A stretch of DNA of 64,000 bases from Lachnospiraceae bacterium (GCA_910575275.1 CAJTEE010000001.1:827768-891767); one strand, 5' to 3'. Counted from the stretch's first letter, positions 25,322-35,661 are shown. Made by a program: numbers and translations. The notes: generated by a model not told the origin, from the sequence alone.

Positions 25322-27301
25322 TTACAGGGCCTTCACCGTATTCACCACATTTTCCACCGTGAAGCCGAACTTTTCAAACAGCTTCTCTGCGGGGCCGCTG
25401 GCTCCGAAGCCGTGCATCGAGACATACGCACCGTCTAAGCCCACATATTTGCCCCAGCCGAAATCCGAAAGCGCCTCGATTGCCACACGCTTACGCACCG
25501 CCTTCGGGAGAACCGATTCCTTATATTCGTTACTCTGCTCCTCGAACAGATCCATACACGGCATCGAAACGACGCGGACCTTCTTTCCCTCTTTGGCAAG
25601 CTCGGCCTTTGCATCGACGGCCAAAGCGACCTCGGAACCGCTGGCGATCAGGATTACCTCCGGCGTCCCCTCACAGTCGTCGATCACATATCCGCCTTTT
25701 AACGCTTCCCTTCCGCTTCCCGGAAGCGGTTTTAAATTCTGTCTCGTGAGCACGAGCGCCGTCGGTGTCTTTTTGGAGGTCATGGCAGACAGCCAGGCCG
25801 CCGAGGTCTCCACCGCGTCACAGGGACGGAATACGTGGAAGTTCGGCATCGCCCTGAGCATGGCAAGCTGTTCGATCGGCTCATGCGTCGGCCCGTCCTC
25901 GCCGACGCCGATGCTGTCGTGCGTCAGTACAAAGGTGAGCGGCAGCCCCATCAGAGCCGAAAGCCTTGCCATCGGCTTCGTATAGTCGCTGAATACAAAG
26001 AAGGTCGCCACATAGGCGCGCAGGCCGCCGTGCAGCATAATCCCGTTGCCGATGGCCGTCATCGCCAGCTCTCTCACGCCAAAATGCAGATTCCTTCCGG
26101 ACGGGTCCTCTGCGGAAAAATCGCCCGCATCCTTCATGGCCGTCTTATTAGAGGGCGCAAGATCCGCCGAGCCGCCGATTAAATTCGGGATCTGATCCTT
26201 TAAAAGATTGATCATCTTCCCGGAAAGGCTCCGGGTCGCCTCCGGCTTTTCCTTTGCGAGCCACAGTGCCTCGTTGCCAAGAAGCGCCTCCTCGTCGATT
26301 TCTCCGAAATACTTCTCCCAGAGCGCCTCCATCTGCGGGTATTCCTCACAATATGCCGCAAACATCACGTTCCAGGCCGCCTCGGTCTCTGCCTTTTCGG
26401 CGGCCAAAGCGGAATAATGCGCACGGACCTCCTCTGGGACTACAAACGCTTCCTCACATGGCCAGTTTAAGTTCTCCCGCATGGCTTTGATGTTCTCCTC
26501 GCCGAGCGGCTCGCCGTGCGCACTGGCTTTCCCCTGCTTTGCGGGGCAGCCAAATCCGATTTCATTCTTAATCAGGATAAACGACGGCCGGTCTCCATCG
26601 GCCTTTGCAGCCTCAATGGCCATCCCGATCGCGTCGATATTCGTGCCGTCCTCGACGGTGATGGTCTGGAAGCCGAATGCACGCATGCGCTCCTCCACGT
26701 TCTCACGGAACGCGATATCAGTGCTCCCCTCGATCGAAATGCGGTTAGAATCGTATAAAACGATCAGCTTTCCAAGCCCTAAGGTTCCCGCTAACGAAAA
26801 CGCCTCGGAGGAAATTCCCTCCATCATGCAGCCGTCTCCGCCGAGCACGTAGGTATAGTGGTCCACAACCGGGTAGTTTTCCTTATTAAATACGGCTGCC
26901 AGATGCTTTTCCGCGACCGCCATGCCGACCGCCATGCCCATTCCGGCGCCGAGCGGGCCCGTAGTCGCCTCCACGCCGATCGTGTGGCCGTATTCCGGAT
27001 GCCCCGGTGTTTTGGAATCCAACTGGCGGAAGTTCATCAGATCCTCCTTTGTCAGTCCGTATCCGAACAAATGCAGGAGCGAATATAAAAGCATCGAACC
27101 GTGCCCGCCGGAAAGAATAAAACGGTCGCGGTTTGCCCAGGCAGGATCTGCCGGATTGTGGTTCATATGATGGGCCCAGAGCTCATAGGCAGTCGGCGCG
27201 CAGCCGAGCGGAAGGCCCGGATGCCCGGAATTTGCCTTCTGAATCGCATCGGCAGACAGGATGCGGATCGCGTTGATAGAAAGTGTGTCAATCGTTTTCA
27301 T
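25322..27301 (-). CDS. tkt: Transketolase
   Basis: 659 residues, the size of a complete bacterial transketolase. It exchanges two-carbon units in the pentose phosphate pathway with thiamine diphosphate. Visible features: [18 protein letters not shown] at the N-terminus, the ThDP motif [18 protein letters not shown] through [22 protein letters not shown], and the C-terminal [17 protein letters not shown]. Middle gene of the DUF5711-like/tkt/glucokinase operon. Confidence 0.96.
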   Translation of the reverse strand: MKTIDTLSINAIRILSADAIQKANSGHPGLPLGCAPTAYELWAHHMNHNPADPAWANRDRFILSGGHGSMLLYSLLHLFGYGLTKEDLMNFRQLDSKTPGHPEYGHTIGVEATTGPLGAGMGMAVGMAVAEKHLAAVFNKENYPVVDHYTYVLGGDGCMMEGISSEAFSLAGTLGLGKLIVLYDSNRISIEGSTDIAFRENVEERMRAFGFQTITVEDGTNIDAIGMAIEAAKADGDRPSFILIKNEIGFGCPAKQGKASAHGEPLGEENIKAMRENLNWPCEEAFVVPEEVRAHYSALAAEKAETEAAWNVMFAAYCEEYPQMEALWEKYFGEIDEEALLGNEALWLAKEKPEATRSLSGKMINLLKDQIPNLIGGSADLAPSNKTAMKDAGDFSAEDPSGRNLHFGVRELAMTAIGNGIMLHGGLRAYVATFFVFSDYTKPMARLSALMGLPLTFVLTHDSIGVGEDGPTHEPIEQLAMLRAMPNFHVFRPCDAVETSAAWLSAMTSKKTPTALVLTRQNLKPLPGSGREALKGGYVIDDCEGTPEVILIASGSEVALAVDAKAELAKEGKKVRVVSMPCMDLFEEQSNEYKESVLPKAVRKRVAIEALSDFGWGKYVGLDGAYVSMHGFGASGPAEKLFEKFGFTVENVVNTVKAL

Positions 27302-27320
27302 GATACCCTCCTGATAGAAT

Positions 27321-28616
27321 TTATTTGAGTTTTATCTCCTGCATTTTTTCTCCCCCTGCAACAATCAGGGAATTCCGGCCTTTTTTTCCTCCTCGGACGC
27401 AGGAAACGGCAAAATCAAACTGGCCTTCAAACCGTTTGCGGCCGTTTACACCATACATGATGCATGATTCTTCATTATACAGAAGAACTCTCTCCCCGTC
27501 AATTTTAATTCCGCTATATGCGAAATCAAATTCGAAGCTGCCGGCCTTTTTTCCGTCTGTGGTATAGAGATCCATGCGTTTTGCACCGCCAAAGCCGCTG
27601 TCCGTGACGATCCCCGCGTACTTGTCCGAATAGCAGATGCTTTCAATCATCTCCTCGATCGGGACCGTGATGACATTGGTATCGGGAATCACGTTTTTGA
27701 CGGAAATAAATCCAATCCCCGTATTGGAGAAGACCGCCACCGTATCCTCGTTCAGATACGTGACCCGCGCCGCGATCCCGCCGGCAAATTCATCCTCGAA
27801 GGCGCCGATAAACCGGTTCTCTACGTTTTTCCCGATCTCGGAAAAGTCATAAAAGGCAATCTTATTTTTCATGATTCCGTTTTCCAGGTACGCTACGGAC
27901 ATTACGATTTGCTTCCCGTCCGGGGAGAGCGCAATGTCCAAGGGATATCCGTCTCCGGACAGCAGCATTTTAATGTCAATGCCGAGCGTATCTCCATCCT
28001 TTTTATAATAGAAGATATAGCTGGACGTGCTGTCTTCCACGACAGCAGCCGTCACGCCCTTTGCCGACACCGCCACCTTCGTGATCGGAAGCTGGGTTTT
28101 CGCCACGCCGGTGCAGCCCTCTTTGTTGAATATGTAGATCTGGCTTCCCTGCTGATCGGCGATCGCCGCGTAATCCCCGTTGACACAGATAATCGGGGTC
28201 TTGATCTCGTAGCCCTGCGTCCAAATGTCCTTGCCGGAGGCGTCAATGTAGGTCGCACCGTTTTTTGTATATTTTAGCATGTTTTCGCCATAGTAGGCAA
28301 AGCCCACAAAGCTGCCCTCGCTGACATCCTTTCCCTGAACGCCCTCCTCCTTTTCTCCCTCCGCCGTATCCACAAAACGCATGGATTTTTCCCATGTTAC
28401 TTCATAATCGGTAAAGCTTGATTCGCTTTGATATCTATAAAAATAAAATCCGCAGGCCGCCAAAAAAAGCGCCAGAGCGGGAAAAAAAAGGCGCCATCCG
28501 CGCCTGGCCGGCTTCTTTTCCCCCTCCCCGGGCTCGTCCGCTCTGGGGAGGGAAATGATCTTATTGCGAAGCTGCCGCTTCTTCAGCTCTCTGTTCATTG
28601 TGTCTATATCACCCAT
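27321..28616 (-). CDS. Membrane-anchored beta-propeller-like protein (DUF5711-like)
   Basis: 431 residues. A short basic cytosolic N-terminus leads to one membrane helix (LFFPALALFLAACGFYFY, about residues 43-60), then an extracytosolic region of repeated strands with spacing like WD40/PQQ propellers (ALSPDGKQIVMSVAYLENG, YSDKYAGIVTDSGFGG). This matches the DUF5711 family in gut Firmicutes, of unknown function. ATG 28598 has a better ribosome site (GGGTGA) than the first ATG at 28616. It lies 19 bases before tkt. Confidence 0.78.
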   Translation of the reverse strand: MGDIDTMNRELKKRQLRNKIISLPRADEPGEGEKKPARRGWRLFFPALALFLAACGFYFYRYQSESSFTDYEVTWEKSMRFVDTAEGEKEEGVQGKDVSEGSFVGFAYYGENMLKYTKNGATYIDASGKDIWTQGYEIKTPIICVNGDYAAIADQQGSQIYIFNKEGCTGVAKTQLPITKVAVSAKGVTAAVVEDSTSSYIFYYKKDGDTLGIDIKMLLSGDGYPLDIALSPDGKQIVMSVAYLENGIMKNKIAFYDFSEIGKNVENRFIGAFEDEFAGGIAARVTYLNEDTVAVFSNTGIGFISVKNVIPDTNVITVPIEEMIESICYSDKYAGIVTDSGFGGAKRMDLYTTDGKKAGSFEFDFAYSGIKIDGERVLLYNEESCIMYGVNGRKRFEGQFDFAVSCVRGGKKGRNSLIVAGGEKMQEIKLK

Positions 28617-28620
28617 ACAG

Positions 28621-28675
28621 AAAAAATCTCCCGGAAATGCCTATATAGATTTAGTATACACCATTTCCGGGAGAT
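28621..28675 (-). terminator. Terminator after the LysM gene
   Basis: Perfect 14-bp stem ATCTCCCGGAAATG / CATTTCCGGGAGAT (28626-28639 and 28662-28675), followed on the minus strand by TTTTTT. The loop contains TATACT and TATATAG on the minus strand, possible -10 boxes for the next gene. Confidence 0.8.
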
Positions 28676-28688
28676 TCGCATTATTTTT

Positions 28689-30026
28689 TTATGGCAAAAT
28701 CAATTTCTGGCCGGCGAGAATCCGGTCCACATTATCCAAATAATTTAAACGACAGATTTCTGTCAGGTTTTTTAAGTCGCCGTATTCCTTCCAACAGATC
28801 CCATACAGCGTCTCGCCGTCCCCCACCTCATAAATCCGGTATCCGTTTGCGGCAGCCGCCTCATAGTCGATCGGCGGATGCGGGGGCGCCGTATCCGGGG
28901 CGTCTCCCTCCCCGGCCTCTGTCTCCAATGCCCCGACGCTGCTCTCGGCTTGTCCTTCCTGCCTTTCTTTAGGGCTCTCCGGCTCCGCCGTCGTCTCCTC
29001 AAGCGGCACGGCCTCCTCGATATAGTCGTCCCCGGCCGCATCGCCTTCTCCGGCCCAGACGCTTTCCTCCGCCTTTTGCGTTTCCAAAGCCGCCGCTTCG
29101 CTGCCGGCCGCCGTATAGCTTTCCGCGGTCTCGGCCTGCACTGTCTCTGTCGGATATACGTTTCCCGGCAACTCCTCGATGATGAAGTCCGGCTCCTCGG
29201 CCTTTTGCTTTTGATACTCGTCCCAGCCCGCGACGCCCGCCGGCAGGACAGAGGTCAAAACGCTTTCCATCTGCTGCATTTTATTGTAATTGTTTACCAG
29301 CACAACGCCGCCGGAAAGCACTGCGACGGAAAGGACTCCGCAAAGCATGCCCAGCGAACCGACCGCTCTTTTTTGTGTATCCGCCTGGCTTTTCTTTACC
29401 ACCATGCGCTGTCTGAAATCCTTGATCACCTTTTCATGAGACCCGCTCTCCACCCGTCTCACGTCCTTGCGTGTGATCATGTAATCCTGCATCATCTGGT
29501 TTCTTTCGTAATAAATATAATGGCCCTTTAGCTTATAAAATCCGTTCTCCGACGTTATGTAGATGGATTCCTCTCCCTCGAGTCCATGGTTTAAATACAT
29601 GAGCTGGTTTTTACCGGCAAAATACTGCCCATGCTGTTTCCAATAATTTAACGGGCTTAGCTGACTCCCCTGCGCACTGCAGAGAAACCAGCCCTGTATA
29701 TTTCGTTTGGGGAAGGTCTCCTCCATGTTTTGATATGCCTTTTTCCATGCGTTCTCGGAGAAAATCAGATTTTCCCCGTCTATTTCGACATCCTCCATCT
29801 CCATCGCCCCATCCACAAAAATATACGGGGTCCCGTCGCATTGCTCCACATTTCCCAGCAAAAGCCCTACGCGCAGTGTCTGCTTGCCGGTCGGATACAG
29901 CCGCTTTAGGTATGTGTTGACATAGTCCTCCACATAAAGCCGCACCACCTGCTCCGAATCCCCGATCTGCCGAATATTTTTCGGCAGCTTCGGAAACGGA
30001 TTATATAGATCACCCATTCTTATCAC
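28689..30026 (-). CDS. LysM-domain membrane protein
   Basis: 445 residues. The N-terminal half is a cytosolic-type domain of unknown function, a single membrane helix lies near residues 225-245 (GMLCGVLSVAVLSGGVVLV), then a long acidic linker rich in E, A and T, then a C-terminal LysM domain (YEVGDGETLYGICWKEYGDLKNL... LAGQKLILP) that binds peptidoglycan. It is probably an envelope anchor linking cytosol to the wall. It lies 62 bases after yyaC; a role in sporulation or cell division is possible but unproven. Confidence 0.85.
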   Translation of the reverse strand: MIRMGDLYNPFPKLPKNIRQIGDSEQVVRLYVEDYVNTYLKRLYPTGKQTLRVGLLLGNVEQCDGTPYIFVDGAMEMEDVEIDGENLIFSENAWKKAYQNMEETFPKRNIQGWFLCSAQGSQLSPLNYWKQHGQYFAGKNQLMYLNHGLEGEESIYITSENGFYKLKGHYIYYERNQMMQDYMITRKDVRRVESGSHEKVIKDFRQRMVVKKSQADTQKRAVGSLGMLCGVLSVAVLSGGVVLVNNYNKMQQMESVLTSVLPAGVAGWDEYQKQKAEEPDFIIEELPGNVYPTETVQAETAESYTAAGSEAAALETQKAEESVWAGEGDAAGDDYIEEAVPLEETTAEPESPKERQEGQAESSVGALETEAGEGDAPDTAPPHPPIDYEAAAANGYRIYEVGDGETLYGICWKEYGDLKNLTEICRLNYLDNVDRILAGQKLILP

Positions 30027-30088
30027 CTCGCCATATGTCTCGTCCTTCTTTTACGGGACAGTATAGCATGGTGCTGCCGCAAAACCTG

Positions 30089-30691
30089 TCAAAACAACGC
30101 CTCTCCGGCTGAAAAGTTTTCGACACGTCTCCCGATTAAATGCATGCCCAGGCAGATGCTACGGCTGATGCAGTCGGCTAGGCGCATGACGACGGAGAGC
30201 CGCACGCTCTGTAGCATGAGCGGATCGCCGCTCTTTGATGAGCCGACGATTCCGGTGATAAAAATATCGCCGACTTCTTCCAGCTCCTTTTTGACGCCCA
30301 GGCCCGGCTTTAGAGGCCCGCGGCCAAGCGTCGCATAGCCGACGCGCTCCGCATTCCCCACGGATGCGTCCACAGCCACCACCAGTGCGTCGGGGAACTG
30401 CTCTTTAATCCCCTCGAGGCATTCCTCCAGGTTCATCGCATGGATCGGGCTCTCAAGCGTCCCCAAAACACGGGCTCCGAAAAGCCCCGCCTCCTCCAGC
30501 TTATATCCGATCAACGGCCCCAGGCTGTCCCCGGTGGACCGGTCCGTGCCGATACATAGAAAAATAATTTCTGACTTGCGCTTCGCCTTCATCTCTCTAA
30601 GCAGCATCCAGAGAAGACGGCCGGCGAATTTTTCTGTTTCAAATTCCGTTACCGTGTCATAGTAATAAATCTCTCTCCGTAAGAGTTTCAT
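30089..30691 (-). CDS. yyaC: Spore protease YyaC-like protein
   Basis: 200 residues of the DUF1256/YyaC family, related to the germination protease that degrades small acid-soluble spore proteins. Characteristic segments are FLCIGTDRSTGDSLGPLIG, GTLESPIHAMNLEE, VVAVDASVGNAERVGY and FITGIVGSSKSGDP. Its presence argues for an endospore-forming lineage. Confidence 0.9.
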   Translation of the reverse strand: MKLLRREIYYYDTVTEFETEKFAGRLLWMLLREMKAKRKSEIIFLCIGTDRSTGDSLGPLIGYKLEEAGLFGARVLGTLESPIHAMNLEECLEGIKEQFPDALVVAVDASVGNAERVGYATLGRGPLKPGLGVKKELEEVGDIFITGIVGSSKSGDPLMLQSVRLSVVMRLADCISRSICLGMHLIGRRVENFSAGEALF

Positions 30692-30855
30692 TGCCGTGTC
30701 CCCGTTTCCTAAACTTTCCTATTTCTATTATAGGCAGTCTTGTCCCGGTTTATACACGAATCTGGTTTCGGTGCCGTCCTGTCATTCCTCTCTGCCTCGT
30801 TCCTGTTCACAGGCGCCTCTGCGGGCAAAAACCGCATATGCCCATTAAAACCCGC

Positions 30856-31965
30856 CTACAGAGACGCACATGTGCCCTGGCACCCATCCCTTAGCTTTGT
30901 AACCGCTTCGCTTATGTTTGATGCCTGTCCCTCCGAAAGCAGCCCCTCCAAAGCTGCAAGACGTTCCGGCGTCATGTTTTCCCTCCCCACGTAGGTCACA
31001 TACCGATCGGAAGCCATGAACGATTTTTCCTTCAGAGAGTTTTTGACCGCAGAGAGCCGTTCTGCCGTCTGCGAAAGCTCCTCCTCCAGCCTTTGAAGCT
31101 CCGGCCTGTGGCTTTCGGTAATCTCGTCGGATAAAATCGTCTTTGTGACGGTGTCAAAGGTATTCAGCGCATCCTTTTTCTTCTTTGCAAGCTGTGCCAG
31201 ATCCTGGGTCAGCTGTGCGATCTCATCGTCAAACTTCTGCAGGTTATAAAGCGTGTCGTTTTTATCCCTGCGGACCGCCCGCGCGATGGCCCTGATTTTC
31301 CTGCGGTTGGCCAGACGCATATCAAGGATACTGCGGCCCTCGCGCAGCGTTTCCATGTAACGCAGCTTCGTCCGATTGCCGATCCTCACATAAAGCCCGC
31401 CGAGAAGCACGATCAGCACCACATAGATCAGAAACAGGTGCCAGGTCCTTCTCTCCGGAATCAGCAGATAAATCCCGCATGGCGCCAGAAGGAAGCAGAA
31501 AAGCAGGGTCAGCAAAAGAATCCCTGTCTCTTTGATTCCCCTTGTAAAATACAGCGTATAGTAACAATGGCTGCTGCAAAAACCCGGCACATGTTTTTCC
31601 TGAAACAGCGTCTTCATCTGCAGACGCAGCTCCTCATTCAAGGAAATAAGCCCCCTCGTCTCCTCGGCAATCCGTTCCTTAATACCCTGGTTCCTCGCCT
31701 TTTCCCGTTTGGCGCGCACCTTTTTCAGACGGTCTTTTGCGTTATCCGTCTCGTCGTCATAGCTCTTTGCAATCTCTGCGGCACGCTTTTTGACCGTTTG
31801 CGAGATACTCTCTGCAATCTGTTTCTTTTTTTCCTTAAGAGCGCCCTCAATCTCCTTCTCTTTCTTTTTCAGCGTCTCCTCACTCTGCTTTAGCTGTTCC
31901 AATTCTTCGACTGCCTGCTTTGCACCGGCAAAAAAGGCAGCGTAATCCGTGACCGGCTGTGCCAT
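30856..31965 (-). CDS. Coiled-coil protein with two membrane helices, function unknown
   Basis: 369 residues. Strong N-terminal coiled coil (about 15-115; KKKEKEIEGALKEKKKQ), two adjacent membrane segments (about 148-170 and 175-196; ILLLTLLFCFLLAPCGIYLLI, then FLIYVVLIVLLGGLYV), and a C-terminal coiled coil (about 235-330). Both charged halves would lie on the same side. No family recognised. It starts with MAQP after an AGGAGG site. Confidence 0.7.
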   Translation of the reverse strand: MAQPVTDYAAFFAGAKQAVEELEQLKQSEETLKKKEKEIEGALKEKKKQIAESISQTVKKRAAEIAKSYDDETDNAKDRLKKVRAKREKARNQGIKERIAEETRGLISLNEELRLQMKTLFQEKHVPGFCSSHCYYTLYFTRGIKETGILLLTLLFCFLLAPCGIYLLIPERRTWHLFLIYVVLIVLLGGLYVRIGNRTKLRYMETLREGRSILDMRLANRRKIRAIARAVRRDKNDTLYNLQKFDDEIAQLTQDLAQLAKKKKDALNTFDTVTKTILSDEITESHRPELQRLEEELSQTAERLSAVKNSLKEKSFMASDRYVTYVGRENMTPERLAALEGLLSEGQASNISEAVTKLRDGCQGTCASL

Positions 31966-32157
31966 CTTTTGTCCTCCTGGCTTTCGTAAAATTTTTTACC
32001 TGTGCGGCTGCGATCACACAGATGGAAATTTTTCCTTAATTTATAGCTTACTACAGAAAGCTTCTTCCTACAAGGGAGAAGCAAAAAAAAAACCTTTAAA
32101 ACCGCAGAATTTGTGTTATACTTATTCCCATAAAGCATCGTTGAGGGAGGATTTCTC

Positions 32158-32424
32158 ATGTTCCGAATGTGGGGAAAAATATGGAAGGACAATCATTTAA
32201 TCCGGGATATGGTCGCGGTAAACAGCGATTACTCCATGTCCAGAACCTCCATGGTTTTTAAGGCCCTGGAAGAAATCTGCCATGAATTCGATTTAGGGCA
32301 GCCAATCTGGCTGGATTCGAATATTCGGGATTTCAAGCTCCATGACAAAACACGGTTTACCCGGGACAATTTCATTGAAACCGTGGACTTCGACTATCTG
32401 GAGCTCCATGTGATTGAGGAATGA
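32158..32424 (+). CDS. Conserved-type small protein, function unknown
   Basis: 88 residues, beginning MFRMWGKIWKDNHLIRDMV. A GGGAGG ribosome site seven bases before the ATG and a TATACT box at 32117 support expression. The composition is ordinary cytosolic, with ALEEICHEFDLGQPIWLDSN in the middle. I do not recognise the family. It is a single gene ending before a shared terminator. Confidence 0.65.
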   Translation: MFRMWGKIWKDNHLIRDMVAVNSDYSMSRTSMVFKALEEICHEFDLGQPIWLDSNIRDFKLHDKTRFTRDNFIETVDFDYLELHVIEE

Positions 32425-32468
32425 AACTTTTGCCCGCAGGATTCAAAGGAATTTCCTGGGCAAACAAA

Positions 32469-32505
32469 AAACGGCATGCGGGTTTTTATCTTCCGCATGC
32501 CGTTT
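32469..32505. terminator. Bidirectional terminator between the small gene and pgi
   Basis: Perfect 13-bp stem AAACGGCATGCGG / CCGCATGCCGTTT with an 11-base loop. On the minus strand TTTTTTG follows, which fits pgi. The plus-strand tail is CCTTC, weaker. Confidence 0.75.
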
Positions 32506-32532
32506 CCTTCTTTCAAAGAACAGCGTTTCGTT

Positions 32533-33882
32533 TTACAGCCTCTTAAGCAGCGCTTCCCTTGCCTCCTCATAGCCGGGCTTTCCAAGCAGCGCAAACATGT
32601 TTTTCTTATAGCTCTCCACCCCCGGCTGATTAAACGGATTTACACCGAGCAGGTAGCCGCTCACTCCACATGCAAATTCAAAGAAATAGAACAGCTGGCC
32701 CAAGGAAAACTCATCCTGTGCCGGGATTCTTACAAGCAGATTCGGGACATTTCCATCCGTATGCGCAAGAACCGTCCCGTTCATGGCACTCTTGTTGACG
32801 AAATCGACCGTCTGGCCCGCCAGGTAATTCATGCCGTCCGTATCCACATCTTCCTTCTGCAGAATAATTTCTGCCGGGGATTCCACCACTTCGAGAACTG
32901 TCTCGAACATGATACGCGCACCATCCTGGATAAACTGGCCCATGGAATGCAGATCAGTCGTCAAATCAACGGCCGCCGGGAGAATTCCCTTTTGATCCTT
33001 CCCCTCGCTCTCGCCGTAAAGCTGCTTCCACCACTCAGACACATAGTGCAGGCTCGGCTCATAGTTTGCCACGATCTCAACCTGTTTTCCTTTTCTCAGC
33101 AGAATATTGCGGACCGCCGCATATAAAAGCGCCGGATTTTTCTCATATTCCGTCTCCAAAGCGGTCTTTCTTGCAAACGCCGCGCCTTCCATCAGCCTGT
33201 CAATGTCCGCACCGCTCACGGCAATCGGCAGGAGACCGACTGCGGTCAGCACGGAAAAACGCCCGCCGACATCGTCCGGGACGACAAAGGATTCATATCC
33301 TTCCTCATTCGCCAGGCTCTTTAACGCCCCTCTCGCCTTATCCGTTGTCGCGTAGATCCTCTTGTTGGCTTCCTCTCTGCCATATTTTTTAATTAACATG
33401 TCTTTGAACACACGGAACGCGATTGCCGGCTCGGTCGTCGTGCCGGATTTGGAGATGATGTTGATGGAGAAATCCTTCCCCTCCAGCACATCCTGAAGAT
33501 CCTTGATATATTTGCTGCTGATGCTGTTGCCCACAAAATAGATTTCCGGGGTCTTTCTTACGCCCTTCGGCAGCACGTTATAAAAGCTGTGGGACAAAAA
33601 TTCGATTGCTGCGCGCGCCCCAAGATACGAGCCGCCGATGCCGACGACCAAAAGAACGTCGGAATCGCCCTGGATCTTTTTGGCCGCCTCTTTGATTCTC
33701 GCAAACTCCTCCTTGTCATACTCGACCGGAAGGTCGATCCAGCCAAGATAATCATTTCCCGCGCCCGTTTTTCCTGTCAGGACTTCCTTGGCGCCCAATA
33801 CGGCGCCCTTCATGTTTTTCATTTCCTCGTCACGGATAAAACCGACCGCTCTGGAATAGTCAAATACCAATTCTTTGCCCAT
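32533..33882 (-). CDS. pgi: Glucose-6-phosphate isomerase
   Basis: 449 residues, the length of the compact Gram-positive enzyme that interconverts glucose-6- and fructose-6-phosphate. Family segments: [50 protein letters not shown], and the C-terminal [21 protein letters not shown] 33882 has AAAGGAGAG six bases upstream; an open frame to 33948 is not needed. Promoter at 33931-33959. Confidence 0.96.
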   Translation of the reverse strand: MGKELVFDYSRAVGFIRDEEMKNMKGAVLGAKEVLTGKTGAGNDYLGWIDLPVEYDKEEFARIKEAAKKIQGDSDVLLVVGIGGSYLGARAAIEFLSHSFYNVLPKGVRKTPEIYFVGNSISSKYIKDLQDVLEGKDFSINIISKSGTTTEPAIAFRVFKDMLIKKYGREEANKRIYATTDKARGALKSLANEEGYESFVVPDDVGGRFSVLTAVGLLPIAVSGADIDRLMEGAAFARKTALETEYEKNPALLYAAVRNILLRKGKQVEIVANYEPSLHYVSEWWKQLYGESEGKDQKGILPAAVDLTTDLHSMGQFIQDGARIMFETVLEVVESPAEIILQKEDVDTDGMNYLAGQTVDFVNKSAMNGTVLAHTDGNVPNLLVRIPAQDEFSLGQLFYFFEFACGVSGYLLGVNPFNQPGVESYKKNMFALLGKPGYEEAREALLKRL

Positions 33883-33930
33883 GAATCTCTCTCCTTTTCT
33901 TATGTGGGATTGTCCCTTTCGTTTGGGATC

Positions 33931-33959
33931 AGTATACCATTTTATCATACAATTTACAA
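33931..33959 (-). promoter_or_regulatory. pgi promoter
   Basis: On the minus strand TTGTAA (33959-33954), 17 bases, TATACT (33936-33931), about 50 bases before the pgi start. Confidence 0.6.
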
Positions 33960-33999
33960 TGCCGCCCGCTTGATTTGTTTTCCGGTTCGTAACAATTTA

Positions 34000-34181
34000 G
34001 TTACTGTTCACTCCATTCACAGCAACATGCAAAAATCCATGCAAATTGCCTTCGACAATCCTAAGCGCCAGTGACGCTTGTCAAGGGCCGATCGAAACGG
34101 AGTGTAGAAGGATTTTTGCTCGCAAGCCCAGCCTTTCACACGGTCAGCGCAGCAAGTGCGCAGACCTATGTGAACAGTAAC
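34000..34181. repeat. 182-bp palindromic element
   Basis: The ends are perfect 12-bp inverted repeats GTTACTGTTCAC / GTGAACAGTAAC. A second perfect inverted pair, GCAAAAATCC (34029-34038) and GGATTTTTGC (34110-34119), lies inside. Short open frames across it look non-coding. It fills most of the 400-base gap between the pgi promoter and the next gene, and resembles a folded mobile or REP-like element. Confidence 0.6.
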
Positions 34182-34275
34182 ACAGTTTGGACGACGTCCG
34201 AGCTGTTGCTCCGGTTCCTGTCAGGCAGCCTGACAGTTTGGGCAATGTCCGAGCTGTTACCAGGCAGCCTCTACT
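34182..34275. repeat. Two direct repeats beside the palindromic element
   Basis: ACAGTTTGGACGACGTCCGA-type unit at 34182-34209 recurs at 34233-34260 with about four changes in 28 bases. Each is followed by CAGGCAGCCT (34222-34231 and 34261-34270). Confidence 0.55.
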
Positions 34276-34283
34276 ATCTGTCC

Positions 34284-35333
34284 TTATGTCAGATACTCCT
34301 GTAAGAGCTCTCCCAAAAGCTTGACGTCCTCCGGCTTGAGCCCTCGTTTCGCCCGCTCAAGCCCGGGCTTTCCCGACGGGCGCGTCTCCCTTCCCTCCGG
34401 CCTTGGCTGCTCCCTTCCGGCCGCGATCTGCTCCAGGCTCTGCCGGAGCTGTTCAATGCTTTTGGCGAGCTCCACATCCTTTACGGGGGCTGCCCGCTCC
34501 AGCGCCTGCGGCTGTACCTCCGGCCGGTTCTCCTTCTTTTTGGAAAGCACGGAAATTTTTGCGCCCTGCCGTTCCTCTCTGGCGCCATCCATCGGACTCC
34601 CTGCTTTCCTGCTCTCCGGCTTGTCCACTGTTTTTTCTATATGAAAACGGCCTGCCTTCTCCTCGGCCTTCTCTTTCCCCGCATACGCGGTCGTGTCCTC
34701 ACCTGCCGCCGTCTCGGCCGAAGCCTCGCTTCTCCTCAGCTCCCTGAGGCGCGGCTTTGCAGCAAGACTGACAGACGTATTCTTTTTGTCCATGCCCAGA
34801 CCATTATCCTGAACCTTATCCACACTTTTATAAAAATGCGGCGAGTTTTCCACATAATCCACCAGGCAGTCCGACAACTGCTGACGTTTGATTGCGATAT
34901 TCGCTCCGTTGTCTACAAGCACCAAAAACAGCCCGGAAAGGATTCCCATAGACCCATACAAGACGATGTAGTATGCGTCGCAGCGATACCAGTAAGCGGC
35001 AAATGCAGCGATCCCGCCTATAAGAAAATTTAAGATCATCGCCTGCATGGAAAGATTGTCCCAGTTATCCAGCGAAAGCTTTAAAAACCGAAAGCCATAT
35101 ACCTGTTTTTCTATGTATGCCGTCGTATTGCGAATTCCGTGGCTGACGAGGAACAGGTTCTCCGTCTTTTGTTTTAGCGCTCTGAGCTCTCTGTTCTTTG
35201 TCAGAGCCATATTGCCGGTCTCCTTTATTAATCTTTTGTAGAGGCTGCTTGTCACAAGCTTGCTTACAATTCCAAGCGCGCAGATTGCTGCAAGAAGATA
35301 CAGCACTTTTCCTGTCTGTAAAAGCTGTAGCAT
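34284..35333 (-). CDS. Membrane protein with long charged tail, function unknown
   Basis: 349 residues. One N-terminal membrane helix (YLLAAICALGIVSKLV), a cytosolic helical region, then a pair of membrane helices near residues 95-142 (AMILNFLIGGIAAFAAYW; YIVLYGSMGILSGLFLVLV), and a C-terminal half of low complexity rich in K, E, R and A. The N-terminal half is reminiscent of TadB-type membrane proteins, but I cannot assign it. The leader contains an inverted repeat (35412-35461). Confidence 0.65.
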   Translation of the reverse strand: MLQLLQTGKVLYLLAAICALGIVSKLVTSSLYKRLIKETGNMALTKNRELRALKQKTENLFLVSHGIRNTTAYIEKQVYGFRFLKLSLDNWDNLSMQAMILNFLIGGIAAFAAYWYRCDAYYIVLYGSMGILSGLFLVLVDNGANIAIKRQQLSDCLVDYVENSPHFYKSVDKVQDNGLGMDKKNTSVSLAAKPRLRELRRSEASAETAAGEDTTAYAGKEKAEEKAGRFHIEKTVDKPESRKAGSPMDGAREERQGAKISVLSKKKENRPEVQPQALERAAPVKDVELAKSIEQLRQSLEQIAAGREQPRPEGRETRPSGKPGLERAKRGLKPEDVKLLGELLQEYLT

Positions 35334-35411
35334 AGTTAGCTCCCCTTTCTTCGTCCAGATGATTCCAGATGATGGTTCCCATTATAACCAATTCGAATCT
35401 TTTTGAGAAGA

Positions 35412-35461
35412 TTGAGAATCAAAGAATCGTTCGTCAAATTCCGGGCGGATTCGATTCTCAA
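35412..35461. repeat. Inverted repeat in the leader of 34284-35333
   Basis: TTGAGAATC-AAA-GAATC (35412-35428) pairs with GATTC-GATTCTCAA (35448-35461). It could form a leader hairpin or be a protein site. The rest of the 325-base gap up to 35658 is the 164-bp MITE-like element. Confidence 0.45.
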
Positions 35462-35497
35462 GGGGAGCCGGTATCCTTTGAGAGCTTCTCTTAACCC

Positions 35498-35661
35498 TAG
35501 AGTGTGTCTGAAAAATGCTTTCCGTCAGATGTGCGTTCCACTTTGTGGTATATTTGGCCCAAATGAGCGCGGCGCAGTGGACTACGTTAAGTGAATTTGG
35601 GCCAAATATACCACGAAGTGGGGCGTGCAGATGGCGGGAATGAATTTTCAGACACGCTCTA
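35498..35661. mobile_element. MITE-like element, copy 1 (164 bp)
   Basis: Ends are TAGAGTGTGTCTGAAAA and TTTTCAGACACGCTCTA, inverted and TA-bounded. Inside, a second inverted pair around TTTGGCCCAAAT / ATTTGGGCCAAA continues the palindrome, so the element can fold almost end to end around a central GCGCAGTGG stretch. Exactly the same length and layout occurs at 51635-51798. No transposase is encoded; TA boundaries suggest an IS630/Tc1-mariner-type non-autonomous element. Its right end supplies the stop codon of mtnN. Confidence 0.8.

Noticed and set aside
34071..34304. 77-residue plus-strand frame
   Set aside because: It lies in the palindromic element and the direct repeats and has no protein-like composition.
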